Part shown: positions 35,620-45,331 of the stretch, piece by piece
How positions within the stretch are numbered: position 1 is the stretch's first letter
Layout of the letters: each line of letters opens with the position of its first letter
NCBI RefSeq assembly: GCF_900188345.1
Contig: NZ_FZOD01000026.1
Span: forward strand, 1 to 64,000
Source of the DNA: Streptosporangium subroseum
GTDB lineage: Bacteria; Actinomycetota; Actinomycetes; Streptosporangiales; Streptosporangiaceae
Direction of reading: 5' to 3'
DNA length: 64,000 bases
Position numbers and translations under genes: made by a program
The notes under the pieces: model-generated
The model's database searches: none
Told to the model about the DNA's origin: nothing
The model's input: only the letters and a program-made list of their open reading frames with translations

Positions 35620-37050
35620 CTACCAGACAGCAGGTCTCCGCTCCCCCCAGAAACCGCCGCGTGCCGCCTCGACCTGCGCCGAAACGGAGATCAGGGTGCC
35701 CTCGTCGCCGAACCGCCCCGCCAGCATGACGCCGATCGGCAGGCCCTCCGCGGTCCAGTGCAGCGGAAGGTTGACCGCGGGCTGCCCGCTGACGTTGTAG
35801 ACGGCGGGGAAGGCGGCGAACCGCTTCATCCGCTCGAGGGTCTCCTCGGGATCCTCGACCTCTTCGAACCAGCCCACCGGCTGTGGCGGCTGGGTGAGGG
35901 TCGGGGTGAGCACCGCGTCGTACTGGTTGGTCACCAGCAGTCCCAGCCGGGTGGCGAGCTGCAGCGCCGACTGCGCCCGCATGAAGTCGGGGGCCGGGAT
36001 GGCGAAGCCGCGCCCGCGGAGCCAGGCGGTCAGCGGCCGGAGCCTGTCCTGTTTGCTCAGGTCCACCGGGTGCATGCAGGCGAACGCGCACCAGAGCGTC
36101 ACGAACTGCGGCACCAGATCGGCTGTGAACGGCGGATCGATGTCCACCACCTCGTGCCCGAGCCCCGCCAGCTCCGCCGAGGCCCGCTCGTAGGCGACGA
36201 GCACCTCGGGCTCCACCACGGCGCCCGGGACCGGCGGCTCGGTGTAGCGGGCGATCCGCAGACGGCCCGGGTCACGGCCCACGTAGGCCGAGAAGGAGCC
36301 GAGCTCCGGCGGCGGCGCGTAGTAGAGATCGCCGGGGTTGTTGTGGGTCATCACGTCGAGCAGCGCGGCGGCGTCGGCGACGGTCCTGGCGATCGGACCG
36401 TTGGTCGACAGGCCAGCCAGATCGGGGACGATCGGCGCGTAGCTGATCCGGCCCCGGGTCGGCTTGATGCCGTACAGCCCGCAGACGGAGGCCGGGATCC
36501 GGATCGATCCGGCGCCGTCGCTGCCCTGTGCGGCGGGAGCCAGCCCTGCGGCGACCGCGGCCGCTGCGCCGCCGCTGGACCCGCCTGCCGAGCGGGAGAG
36601 GTCCCACGGGGTGCGGGTGGGCGGGGAGATCGAGGTCTCGGTGTAGCACGGCATCCCGAACTCGGGCGTCGCGGTCTTGCCGAGCATGATCGTCCCTGCG
36701 TCCCTGAGCCGCTCGACCACGCTGTCGTCCACCGGGGCGACGAAGTCCTCGTAGGCGGCCGAGCCGAAGTGGACCGGGACGCCCTTGACCAGGTTAAGAT
36801 CCTTGATCGGGATCGGCACTCCGAGCAGGGGCGAGGGGTCGCCCCCCGCGAGCACCCTGGCCTCGGCCTTCTGTGCCTGCTCCAGCGCCAGCTCGGGGGT
36901 CACGGTCACATACGCGCCCACCTGGGAATCCAGCCGGGCGATGCGATCGAGGTAGTGCTCGGTGATCTCGACGGGCGAGATCTCCCTGCGCCGTACGGCT
37001 TCCGCCTGCTCAAGAGCATTAAGATCATGTATGTGAACCACGTCCCGCAC
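35620..37050 (-). CDS. amidase (amidase-signature family)
   Basis: A 476-aa amidase. Catalytic Lys region GVPIPIKDLNLVKGVP; the signature GGSSGGAAAAVAAGLAPAAQGSDGAGSIRIPA holds the Ser-cisSer pair of the Ser-Ser-Lys triad. Length and organisation fit the GatA-like/aryl-amidase group, but it is not beside gatB/gatC, so it is probably a catabolic amidase. GTG start. Confidence 0.9.
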   Translation of the reverse strand: MRDVVHIHDLNALEQAEAVRRREISPVEITEHYLDRIARLDSQVGAYVTVTPELALEQAQKAEARVLAGGDPSPLLGVPIPIKDLNLVKGVPVHFGSAAYEDFVAPVDDSVVERLRDAGTIMLGKTATPEFGMPCYTETSISPPTRTPWDLSRSAGGSSGGAAAAVAAGLAPAAQGSDGAGSIRIPASVCGLYGIKPTRGRISYAPIVPDLAGLSTNGPIARTVADAAALLDVMTHNNPGDLYYAPPPELGSFSAYVGRDPGRLRIARYTEPPVPGAVVEPEVLVAYERASAELAGLGHEVVDIDPPFTADLVPQFVTLWCAFACMHPVDLSKQDRLRPLTAWLRGRGFAIPAPDFMRAQSALQLATRLGLLVTNQYDAVLTPTLTQPPQPVGWFEEVEDPEETLERMKRFAAFPAVYNVSGQPAVNLPLHWTAEGLPIGVMLAGRFGDEGTLISVSAQVEAARGGFWGERRPAVW

Positions 37051-37185
37051 AGTAGGTGCAGTCGACCGAAGTTATCTAGAGAGGAAATGAGTAGATACCC
37101 GGTTAAGACGAGCGCCATGCGAAGGATCACGGTCACAAAAGTATGAGATACGCAATACTAGGCACCCTCAAGGACGTCAGCTACC

Positions 37186-38019
37186 GTGAGTTACGTGGAT
37201 TCCGGTCAAGTACCAGAAGACGGTAACACTACGTCACCGATTTGGGTCAGCGACCGCCAGGCCGAGGACAGGCCGACGTCTCGACCCGCCGCGCCCGCGT
37301 CTACGTACGCGCCCATCGAGCGCGCTTCCCTGCGCAGCCTGCTCGACCATCCCAAGTACCGCCATCTGCGCCGACGCGTTCTGATCGCGATCGGCGTGGG
37401 GGTGATCGCGGGCATCCTGCTGGCCAGTTGGCGGCTGGGTGTCACCGCCGCCATCGTGGCCGCGATCGCCGACACGGTGCTGCGCGCCCGCTCGAACTCG
37501 AGTGTGCCCGCCTGGCGGCGCGCCTCGGTCGCGGAGCGGCGCACGGAGGTCCAGCTCAAGAGGCTGGAGCGGGGTGGTTACCGCACCCTGCACGCCCGTG
37601 CGATCCCCGGCAGCGAGGCCCAGATCGACCATCTGGTCGTGGGCCCCACGGGGGTGTACGCCGTCGACTCCGAGAAGTGGGACAAGCGCCTGCCGGTCCG
37701 CGTCCAGTCGCATCGCAAGCTGTTCCACGGCCCGTTCAACCAGAAGCCCCGTCTTGACGAGGCCCGCTGGGAGGCGGCGCAGGCCAGCGAGCTGATCGGC
37801 GAGATGCTCGGCCGCGAGGTCTCGATCGTCCCGTCTCTGGCGATCTACGGTCCGGCCATCCCGTGGAAGGTTCTCAACGTCCGCGAGGTCGACGTTTTCG
37901 ACGGCAGCCGTGTCCGTAAATGGATCACCAAGCGCGAACGCTCACTCACCGACGTCGAGATCGAGAAGATCTACGAGGCCGCGGAGCATGTTCTGCCCGC
38001 GCGGTACCCCGAAACCTGA
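37186..38019 (+). CDS. membrane-anchored NERD (nuclease-related domain) protein
   Basis: 277 aa. Two short hydrophobic segments around 68-100 (RVLIAIGVGVIAGILLASW; TAAIVAAIADTVL) precede a NERD domain: ERGGYRTLHARAIPGSEAQIDHLVVGPTGVYAVDSEKW carries the D-x(n)-D-x-K-like nuclease core (IDHLVV, AVDSEKW). The usual catalytic Lys is in the SEKW context. Function unknown; NERD proteins are thought to process DNA. It is divergent from the amidase. GTG start. Confidence 0.78.
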   Translation: MSYVDSGQVPEDGNTTSPIWVSDRQAEDRPTSRPAAPASTYAPIERASLRSLLDHPKYRHLRRRVLIAIGVGVIAGILLASWRLGVTAAIVAAIADTVLRARSNSSVPAWRRASVAERRTEVQLKRLERGGYRTLHARAIPGSEAQIDHLVVGPTGVYAVDSEKWDKRLPVRVQSHRKLFHGPFNQKPRLDEARWEAAQASELIGEMLGREVSIVPSLAIYGPAIPWKVLNVREVDVFDGSRVRKWITKRERSLTDVEIEKIYEAAEHVLPARYPET

Positions 38020-38665
38020 GTTCTTTCGGCATGCCGGTGTCATTCTCCAACTTTTTCGGCATACCAGGTTAGTTCTCCGGGACCAAGGTCCAACGGGAGT
38101 CTCCTACGCCAAGTCGCCCCGGCAGCGGTGACTCCCGTTCTTGGAGAAGGCGTCCTCCCCGGAGGGAGGGCCGCCGTCGAGCGACTCGCGCCGTTCGCGC
38201 CCCGCGTATCGATCGTGGCGGTGCGTGACGATGCCCGTACAAGCGGTGTCACTCTGCGCGACGGCGAGCGCCCGCCGACCGGTCGTCCCGGTCCCGAGTG
38301 CGATCCCGCACGCGCGCGAACATGCCCGCTTCCGCACATCTGAGGCGCTTCATCGACACGGCCCCCGCCCCGCTCGCCGTCGCCGGCGCGGACGTTCGAT
38401 AGTCTTGGGGACGGATCCGTCGAGCTCGGACCGGGCTCATCGGACGCCGCGTCGGTGCCCATCCCCGCTTCCCCCGTCGGCGTCCCGCGATCTCCGCGGT
38501 ACCCCTCTGCCTCGCCCGGCAGGCGACTTCTCGCCGTGCTCGCGGAGCGGCAGTCACAGAGCAGATGGTCACGGGCCGTACGTCTCGTGGCGTGGACAGT
38601 CGTCTCACGCACCGGGCGGTGGCCGTACCATTTGAAGACACGGTTTCGATGATGGGAGAAGCCTT
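38020..38665. other. long intergenic region before ilvD
   Basis: A 646-nt stretch. Translations of open frames are Arg/Ser/Pro-rich without motifs and I reject them as genes. An imperfect direct repeat lies at its left edge (38024-38078). It presumably holds the ilvD promoter and leader; no leader peptide rich in Ile/Val/Leu codons and no attenuator was found by eye. Confidence 0.5.
38024..38078. repeat. imperfect 25-bp direct repeat
   Basis: TTTCGGCATGCCGG (38024 on) and TTTCGGCATACCAGG (38054 on), each ending in TTCTCC, form a 25-bp repeat at 30-bp period matching at about 19 of 25 positions, directly after the NERD gene stop. Confidence 0.5.
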
Positions 38666-40504
38666 ATGCCCGCCCTCAGGTCTCGTACGGTCACTCACGG
38701 CAGGAATATGGCCGGGGCCCGGGCCCTGCTCCGGGCGACGGGCGTAGCCGGTGAGGACTTCGGTAAACCGATCATCGCCGTGGCCAACAGCTTCACCCAG
38801 TTCGTCCCCGGGCACGTCCACCTCCGCGAGGTCGGCGACGTGGTCGCCACGGCGATCCGCGAGGCGGGCGCGATCCCCCGCGAGTTCAACACGATCGCGG
38901 TGGACGACGGCATCGCGATGGGCCACGGCGGCATGCTCTACTCGCTGCCCAGCCGCGAGCTGATCGCGGACTCGGTCGAATACATGGTCAACGCGCACTG
39001 CGCCGACGCGATGATCTGCATCTCCAACTGCGACAAGATCACCCCGGGCATGCTGCTGGCCGCGTTCAGGCTCAACATCCCCACGATCTTCGTCTCGGGC
39101 GGGCCGATGGAGGCCGGGAAGACCCCCAACGGGAAGCTCGACCTGATCGACCCGATGATCGCCGCCGCCGACGACAGCGTCTCCGACGCCGAGCTGCTGG
39201 AGATGGAGGAGAACGCCTGCCCCACGTGTGGTTCGTGCAGCGGGATGTTCACCGCCAACTCGATGAACTGCCTCGCCGAGGCCATCGGCCTCGCGCTCCC
39301 GGGCAACGGCACGATCCTGGCCACGCACAAGGCACGCAAGAAGCTCTTCCAGGACGCCGGCCGCCAGCTCGTGAACATCACCAAGCGCTACTACGAGCAG
39401 GACGACGAGACGGTCCTGCCGCGGAGCATCGCCACCCGTGACGCGTTCGAGAACGCCATGGCGCTGGACGTGTCGATGGGCGGCTCGACCAACACGATCC
39501 TGCACATCCTGGCCGCGGCCCGCGAGGCCGGGGTCGACTTCGGCCTCAAGGAGATCAACGAGATCTCGCTACGGGTGCCCTGCCTGTGCAAGGTGGCCCC
39601 GGCCACGGCGAAGTACCACGTCGAGGACGTGCACCGCGCGGGCGGCATCCCGGCCATCCTCGGCGAGCTCGACCGGGGCGGCCTGATCCACCGCGACGCG
39701 CACACCGTCAACGGCGGCACCCTGGGCGACTATCTCGACGGCTGGGACCCGCAGTCGCCGAAGGTCCTGTCCGAGGCGACGGAGCTCTGGCACGCGGGCC
39801 CCGGCAACGTCCGCACCGTCAAGCCCTACTCGCAGAGCGCCCGCTGGGAGGATCTCGACCTCGACCGGTCCGAGGGCTGCGTGCGCGACATCGAGCACGC
39901 CTACACCCGCGACGGCGGCCTGGGCGTCCTCTACGGCAACATCGCCGTCGAGGGCTGCATCGTCAAGACAGCGGGGGTCGACGAGTCGGTCTGGAAGTTC
40001 ACCGGACCCGCCGTGGTCTTCGAGTCCCAGGACGACGCGGTCGAGGGCATCCTGAACAACAAGGTCAAGGCCGGCGACGTCGTGGTGATCCGCTACGAGG
40101 GGCCGAAGGGCGGCCCCGGCATGCAGGAGATGCTCTACCCGACCTCGTTCCTCAAGGGCAAGGGCCTGGGCAAGGTCTGCGCGCTGGTCACCGACGGCCG
40201 CTTCTCCGGTGGCACGAGCGGGCTGTCCATCGGCCACGCCTCCCCCGAGGCCGCCGAGGGCGGCACCATCGCCCTCGTCGAGAACGGTGACCTCATCGCC
40301 ATCGACATCCCCGGCCGTTCGATCGAGCTGAAGGTCCCCCAGGAGGAGCTGACCGCCCGCCGCGAGCGGCTCCTGACCGAGCTGGGCGGCTACCGGCCGC
40401 GCGACCGCCAGCGCCCGGTGACCGCCGCGCTCCAGGCCTACGCCGCACTGACCACCTCGGCCTCCACCGGCGCCTCCCGGGACCTGTCCCAGCTCTCGCG
40501 CTGA
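38666..40504 (+). CDS. ilvD: dihydroxy-acid dehydratase
   Basis: A 612-aa Fe-S dehydratase of branched-chain amino acid synthesis: 2,3-dihydroxy-isovalerate and -methylvalerate to the keto acids. Visible: ISNCDKITPGM and CPTCGSCSGMFTANSMNC (cluster Cys), DGRFSGGTSGLSIGH near the end. Length fits the E. coli-type [4Fe-4S] enzyme. ATG follows GGGAGAAGCC. It is followed by a perfect 32-bp palindrome. Confidence 0.95.
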   Translation: MPALRSRTVTHGRNMAGARALLRATGVAGEDFGKPIIAVANSFTQFVPGHVHLREVGDVVATAIREAGAIPREFNTIAVDDGIAMGHGGMLYSLPSRELIADSVEYMVNAHCADAMICISNCDKITPGMLLAAFRLNIPTIFVSGGPMEAGKTPNGKLDLIDPMIAAADDSVSDAELLEMEENACPTCGSCSGMFTANSMNCLAEAIGLALPGNGTILATHKARKKLFQDAGRQLVNITKRYYEQDDETVLPRSIATRDAFENAMALDVSMGGSTNTILHILAAAREAGVDFGLKEINEISLRVPCLCKVAPATAKYHVEDVHRAGGIPAILGELDRGGLIHRDAHTVNGGTLGDYLDGWDPQSPKVLSEATELWHAGPGNVRTVKPYSQSARWEDLDLDRSEGCVRDIEHAYTRDGGLGVLYGNIAVEGCIVKTAGVDESVWKFTGPAVVFESQDDAVEGILNNKVKAGDVVVIRYEGPKGGPGMQEMLYPTSFLKGKGLGKVCALVTDGRFSGGTSGLSIGHASPEAAEGGTIALVENGDLIAIDIPGRSIELKVPQEELTARRERLLTELGGYRPRDRQRPVTAALQAYAALTTSASTGASRDLSQLSR

Positions 40505-40522
40505 CGGCCGGCCCCTGATTCC

Positions 40523-40554
40523 CTTGTCGGGTACGGCATGCCGTACCCGACAAG
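40523..40554 (+). terminator. perfect palindrome, probable ilvD terminator
   Basis: A perfect 32-bp palindrome centred on CATG: stem CTTGTCGGGTACGG with CCGTACCCGACAAG, 18 nt past the ilvD stop. It is best read as a terminator, though a perfect dyad this close to the next promoter could also bind a regulator. Confidence 0.6.
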
Positions 40555-40594
40555 AGGTTCGAAAAATGTCGGTGCTCGGCATTATTATTTGGGT

Positions 40595-41080
40595 ATGACT
40601 ACCGTCATGAAGCCCTCCACCCGCCCGTTGACGACCGCCGAGATCGCCGCCCTCGCCCTGTCCCTGGCGCACATGGGTTCGGGCCCGCAGGCCATCACCG
40701 CCCGGCGCGGCCTGCGCCACGCGTTCGAGCACATGGAGCTCGACGACGAGGTCATCGCCACCACGCTGGAGACCCTGACCTCACCGATGCCCCCGGCGAC
40801 CGCCGACCGGGCAAGGACCATCGCCAACGCCATCACCTCGCGCCTCGTGATCCGCCTCCACTACCAAGACGTGACCGGCCGGATCACCGTCCGCGACGTC
40901 GACCCGGTGACGTGCATGGTCCACCGCGAATACTGGTATCTCGTGGGCATGTGCCGCATGCGCCACGCGATCCGGGCCTTCCGGTTCGACCGGATCGTCG
41001 CCACCGAGCCCACCTTCATGCCCGCCCGCCCGCACATGGTGGACAACTTCCTTCCCTTCCAGGGCAAGCGCGCGGCATAA
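40595..41080 (+). CDS. HTH-less WYL-domain protein
   Basis: A 161-aa protein. The C-terminal half is a WYL domain: ITSRLVIRLHYQDVTGRITVRDVDP, then MVHREYWYLVGMCRMRHAIRAFRFDRI (W-Y-L motif). The N-terminal 65 residues are helical, without a winged HTH as in full regulators. WYL domains bind ligands, including nucleic-acid-related ones. The ATG follows an AT-rich TATTAT box 8-12 nt away, so the mRNA may be leaderless. Confidence 0.82.
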   Translation: MTTVMKPSTRPLTTAEIAALALSLAHMGSGPQAITARRGLRHAFEHMELDDEVIATTLETLTSPMPPATADRARTIANAITSRLVIRLHYQDVTGRITVRDVDPVTCMVHREYWYLVGMCRMRHAIRAFRFDRIVATEPTFMPARPHMVDNFLPFQGKRAA

Positions 41081-41231
41081 CCGGATTCCGACCTGTCATC
41101 CGGCATGATCCTGAAAGCCGGATGACAGACTCCGGTATCACTCCCGGCGGTCGCCGCGGCCTCGGACACCGTCAGGCGGGCACGCTCACTCGAACGCGGT
41201 CATGGGGACGAGACCGTGCGTGGAACGCGGT

Positions 41232-41435
41232 CTAGCCGCAGCATCCGCCACCGCCGCCACCACCCGCCGGGGCGCTCGATCCGCCCGCCCCTCCGGTCAC
41301 GGCGACCGTGGACAGGAGCTTGACGGTGTCATCGTGGCCGTCCGGGCAGACCGCCGGGTCACCGGATCGGGCCATCGGACGGGAGATCTCGAAGGTGGAC
41401 CCGCAGGCACGGCAACGGAAGTCATAACGAGGCAT
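41232..41435 (-). CDS. FmdB-family zinc-ribbon protein
   Basis: 67 aa. MPRYDFRCRACGSTFEISRPM with a later AVCPDGHDD gives the CxxC...C-x-x-H/C zinc ribbon of the FmdB family; a Gly-rich tail ends in CCG. The family is small and of unknown role (putative regulatory or assembly factor). It lies 23 nt downstream of the GNAT gene on the same strand. Confidence 0.82.
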   Translation of the reverse strand: MPRYDFRCRACGSTFEISRPMARSGDPAVCPDGHDDTVKLLSTVAVTGGAGGSSAPAGGGGGGGCCG

Positions 41436-41458
41436 GACCCACAGGTTACCCAGATTCC

Positions 41459-42280
41459 TCAGCGAAAGGTGATGGAGGCGTAGTCGGCCACCGGGCGGTA
41501 GCCGATCGCCTGGTAGATCGAGTTGGACGTGGGATTGTCCAGGTCGGCGAAGAGCAGCACCTCGCCGGCCTCCTCCGCCAGCGCCTTGGCGGTCACGGCG
41601 TGGGACACCGCCGCGCCGTACCCCTTCCTGCGATGCTCCGGGGGCGTGTAGACCGGGCCGACCCTGGACATACCCCCGATCGGCAAGGAGACCCCGGCGA
41701 ACGCGACGGGCCGCCCGTCCACCTCCCACAGGACCAGCTCTCGCCGGCCGATCCGGCTGACCACCAGCGGAGTCAGGTCGGCGGGGGCGACGCTGCCCGC
41801 CTCGGCCTGGAACTCCTCGCTCCATTTCACCAGAAGCTCAAGGTCGTCCTCGGTGGCCGTGCGGGAGGCGCCATCGGAGAGGGCGGGCGGTGCAAGGAGC
41901 GAGTCGAGCCGGTAGAGGCGTTCGGGGCAGCGCTCGGCCTCGGGCCGCCACCAGGCGGCGGCGAACGCCTCGGCCAGCGGAAGCGGCCCGGAGATCCCGG
42001 GGATCGCCCTCTCGGCCTCGATCAGCTGGGAGGCGAGGCCCTGCACGGTGCCGAGGGGAATGTCGGCGAGCAGCAGGAAGTGAGGCGCCGTCTGACAAAC
42101 CGCCGCGACGGTCTCCCCGCCGCGCTCCAGCCAGCCCATCAGGAGGTCGTCACCCCAGAGACCGCTGCGCATTCCACGCAGAACCGTGAGCGGGACGGTG
42201 TTCCGGACGGGATCCTGAAGCAGCCACGGCTCCGCCGCCCCGGCGTACACCTCGACCTTGGAAGTGAAGGTCCATGTCAT
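41459..42280 (-). CDS. GNAT-family N-acetyltransferase
   Basis: A 273-aa protein. The C-terminal GNAT fold carries FAGVSLPIGGMSRVGPVYTPPEHRRKGYGAAVSHAVTAKAL (acetyl-CoA loop RRKGYG) and NPTSNSIYQAIGYRPVADY. The N-terminal half is a poorly conserved second domain as in tandem GNATs. Substrate unknown. Start set at MTWTFTSKVEVY. Confidence 0.82.
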   Translation of the reverse strand: MTWTFTSKVEVYAGAAEPWLLQDPVRNTVPLTVLRGMRSGLWGDDLLMGWLERGGETVAAVCQTAPHFLLLADIPLGTVQGLASQLIEAERAIPGISGPLPLAEAFAAAWWRPEAERCPERLYRLDSLLAPPALSDGASRTATEDDLELLVKWSEEFQAEAGSVAPADLTPLVVSRIGRRELVLWEVDGRPVAFAGVSLPIGGMSRVGPVYTPPEHRRKGYGAAVSHAVTAKALAEEAGEVLLFADLDNPTSNSIYQAIGYRPVADYASITFR

Positions 42281-42334
42281 GCACCGATTGTGCCGACACA
42301 TACCCGCCGGGGCGAGCGGATATTCACGCCGCCG

Positions 42335-42844
42335 TCAGGCCGCGCTCTCCGCGAGATAGGGCGCCCACAGGGGGTCGCCGACGATGTGCGCGCCGATCAA
42401 CCGCCAGTGGACGCCGCGTGGCACCACCGGGGCGACGCTTAACGTCCACCCCAGCTCCTCCAGCATTCGGTCGGCCTTGCGATGGTTGCACGACGTGCAC
42501 GAGGCAACACAGTTCTCCCACGTGTGGGGTCCGCCCCGCGAGCGGGGAATCACGTGGTCGATGGTCTCGGCCCGCTGGCCGCAGTAGGCGCACCGGTAGT
42601 CGTCCCGGCGCATCAACGCGGTTCGGGTCAGTGGGATCCGCGACCGGTAAGGGATACGGACGTATCTGCGAAGCCTGATCACCGATGGGACGTCGAGCGT
42701 GCGACTCGCCGAACGGAACACGGCGCCCCGCCCGTCACGATGGACGACGTCCGCCTTCTCCCTGAGCACGAGCACGACGGCACGGTGCAGGGAAAGAGTG
42801 GTGAGGGGTTCGTAGGTGGCGTTCAAGAGCAGGACCTGGCGCAT
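42335..42844 (-). CDS. HNH endonuclease
   Basis: A 169-aa HNH protein: RQVLLLNATYEPL (family start), then CAYCGQRAETIDHVIPRSRGG, the catalytic IDHVIP, and ENCVASCTSCNHRKADR, giving the zinc CxxC...CxxC pairs and the HNH Asn/His. This small chromosomal HNH is widespread in actinobacteria and of unclear duty, probably repair-related. It is not next to a mobile element. Confidence 0.88.
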   Translation of the reverse strand: MRQVLLLNATYEPLTTLSLHRAVVLVLREKADVVHRDGRGAVFRSASRTLDVPSVIRLRRYVRIPYRSRIPLTRTALMRRDDYRCAYCGQRAETIDHVIPRSRGGPHTWENCVASCTSCNHRKADRMLEELGWTLSVAPVVPRGVHWRLIGAHIVGDPLWAPYLAESAA

Positions 42845-43162
42845 CAGCGGGCCTCTCCCGCCGTACAACGCGTCAATTGAGGGGGCACGCCACTGCGTGC
42901 CCCGGCTGGCGGCCCCTCCTGGGGCCCGGGTGCTTCCGTCACGAGGACCTCCGCCGGACGGCCCAGCGGATGCTCACCACGGCACCGTCCTTCACCAAGT
43001 TTGGCTTCTACATCAGCGTTCCCGCCACCCATAAATGACTGGAGGGACCCCTGATACGTTTTATGCCCGCATTACCAGTTCTTAACTCCTCCCGCTACGG
43101 ATAGGATACGTCGCTCGCGCGATGGCCCCGTACGGTAGCCCAGAGGTCGTAGGGTTCCTGCC
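42845..43162. other. intergenic between divergent genes
   Basis: No gene recognised. AT-richer patch near 43050-43090 probably contains the promoter of the prolyl oligopeptidase. Confidence 0.45.
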
Positions 43163-45235
43163 ATGACGCTACAGCCATACCCTCCAGCCAGCCGCGATGA
43201 CCTCGTTGAGGAGCTGCACGGCACCCCGGTCTCCGACCCCTATCGATGGCTGGAGGATCCCGACGACCCGGCCACGAAGGACTGGCTGACGGCGCAGGAA
43301 AAACTCTTGTCCGCGGAGATGGGAGCCCTTCCGGGCCGCGACGGCTTCAAGTCACGGATCACCGAACTCCTGAGGTCGGGCTCGATCGGCGCACCGGTGT
43401 GGCGCGGGGAGCGGCAGTTCTTCATGCGGCGCACCCCGGAGCAGGAGCACGCCGTTCTCTACACCGTCGACCCCGACGGCACCGAGCGGGCGCTGCTGGA
43501 TCCGATGACGCTCGACCCGACCGGTCTCACGACGCTCGACGCGTGGCAGCCCGACAAGGAGGGCCGTCTGCTCGCCTACCAGGTCTCGGTGGGCGGCGAC
43601 GAGGAGTCCAGCCTCTACCTGATGGACATCGCGTTCGGCGACCGGATCGAGGGGCCGATCGACAGGTGCCGCTACTCCCCCGTGGCGTGGCTCCCCGGCG
43701 GTGAGTCCTTCTACTACGTGCGCAGGCTGCCCTCCACGGAGGTGCCCGACGGCGAGGAGCAGTTCCATCGCCGGGTCTACCTGCACAGGGTCGGCACCTC
43801 CACCGAGGAAGATGTCCTGATCTTCGGCGACGGTCTGGAGAAGACCAACTACTACGGCGTCGGGGTCTCCCGCGACGGCCGGTGGCTGCAGATCTCCGCC
43901 TCCCGGGGTACGGCGCCGCGCAACGACCTGTGGCTGGCCGACCTCTCCGCCTCCGCCGCCTCCTCTCCCGACCTGGTCGTCGTCCAGGAAGGGGTGGACG
44001 CCCAGAGTGGGCTGCAGTTCGGCCGCGACGGCCGGCTCTACGTCTTCACCGACCGCGACGCCCCGCGCGCCCGGATCTGCGTGACCGACCCCTCCACCCC
44101 CCAGTTCGAGAACTGGCGTGACCTGATCCCCCAGGACCCCGAGGCCGTGCTGTCCGACTTCGCGATCCTCGACGACCTGGACCGGCCGGTCATGCTCATC
44201 GGCTGGACCCGCCACGCGATCAGTGAGATCTCCGTCCACGACCTGGTCACCGGCGAGCGCCTCGGAGAGGTGCCGACGCCGGGAGTGGGCACGATCGGCG
44301 GCATCAGCGAGCGTCCCGAGGGCGGCCACGAGGCCTGGTTCGGCTACACCGACAACACCACCCCGCCGAGTATCCAGCGCTACGACGCCCGCACCGGCGA
44401 GACCTCCCTCTGGGCCGCCTCCCCCGGCGCCGTCGAGGTTCCCGCCGTCAACACCGAGCGGATGACCTACCGCTCGGCCGACGGCACCGAGATCCACATG
44501 TTGGTGATCTCCAAGCCCGGCGTCGAGGGCCCCCGCCCCACCGTCCTGTACGGCTACGGCGGCTTCGGCCTCTCGATGACCCCCGGTTACTCGGCGTCGA
44601 TCCTGAGCTGGGTCGAGCAGGGCGGCACCTACGCCATCGCCCAGTTGCGCGGCGGCGGTGAGGAGGGCGAGGAGTGGCACCGGGCCGGGATGCTCGCCAA
44701 CAAGCAGAACGTCTTCGACGACCTGCACGCGGCGGCCGAACACCTGATCGCCACCCGTGTCACCACGGCCTCCCGGCTGGCCATCTCCGGCGGCTCCAAC
44801 GGCGGTCTCCTGGTCGGCGCGGCCCTGACCCAGCGCCCCGAGCTGTACGCGGCGGTGGTCTGCTCGGCCCCGCTGCTCGACATGATCCGCTACGAGCTGT
44901 TCGGGCTCGGCGCGACCTGGAACGTCGAGTACGGCACCGTGGAGAAGCCCGACGAGTTCGCCTGGCTGCACGCCTACTCCCCGTACCACAACGTCCGGGA
45001 GGGCGTCTCCTACCCCGCGACGCTGTTCACCGTCTTCCAGTCCGACACCCGGGTCCACCCGCTGCACGCCTGGAAGATGTGCGCCGCCCTGCAGTACGCC
45101 CAGGCGTCCGACAGGCCGATCCTGCTCCGCAACGAGGTCGAGGCCGGCCACGGCGCCCGCGCGGTGAGCAAGACCATCGAGCTCGCCGCCGACCAGCTCA
45201 CCTTCCTCGCCTACCACACCGGTCTGACCCAGTAG
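43163..45235 (+). CDS. prolyl oligopeptidase (S9A family)
   Basis: A 690-aa serine peptidase: seven-bladed propeller N-terminus, then a catalytic domain with GGSNGG nucleophile, Asp in DTRVHPLHA and His in EAGHGA. Cuts short peptides after Pro in the cytosol. No signal peptide. ATG start. Confidence 0.93.
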   Translation: MTLQPYPPASRDDLVEELHGTPVSDPYRWLEDPDDPATKDWLTAQEKLLSAEMGALPGRDGFKSRITELLRSGSIGAPVWRGERQFFMRRTPEQEHAVLYTVDPDGTERALLDPMTLDPTGLTTLDAWQPDKEGRLLAYQVSVGGDEESSLYLMDIAFGDRIEGPIDRCRYSPVAWLPGGESFYYVRRLPSTEVPDGEEQFHRRVYLHRVGTSTEEDVLIFGDGLEKTNYYGVGVSRDGRWLQISASRGTAPRNDLWLADLSASAASSPDLVVVQEGVDAQSGLQFGRDGRLYVFTDRDAPRARICVTDPSTPQFENWRDLIPQDPEAVLSDFAILDDLDRPVMLIGWTRHAISEISVHDLVTGERLGEVPTPGVGTIGGISERPEGGHEAWFGYTDNTTPPSIQRYDARTGETSLWAASPGAVEVPAVNTERMTYRSADGTEIHMLVISKPGVEGPRPTVLYGYGGFGLSMTPGYSASILSWVEQGGTYAIAQLRGGGEEGEEWHRAGMLANKQNVFDDLHAAAEHLIATRVTTASRLAISGGSNGGLLVGAALTQRPELYAAVVCSAPLLDMIRYELFGLGATWNVEYGTVEKPDEFAWLHAYSPYHNVREGVSYPATLFTVFQSDTRVHPLHAWKMCAALQYAQASDRPILLRNEVEAGHGARAVSKTIELAADQLTFLAYHTGLTQ

Positions 45236-45244
45236 GGGAAGCGC

Positions 45245-45275
45245 GCCCCGGGATCGCCGTCTCCGATCCCGGGGC
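45245..45275. terminator. bidirectional terminator
   Basis: GCCCCGGGATCG (45245-45256), 7-nt loop, CGATCCCGGGGC (45264-45275): a perfect 12-bp stem between the convergent peptidase and TetR genes. Confidence 0.75.
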
Positions 45276-45331
45276 ATCCGGTCCGAGGCCCGGCAGGGGT
45301 GCGGATCCCGGGGCCGGAGGTCCGGAGGGGG

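Noticed and set aside
38040..38635. Open frames on both strands before ilvD
   Set aside because: Low-complexity Arg/Ser/Pro translations, no motif, no ribosome site.
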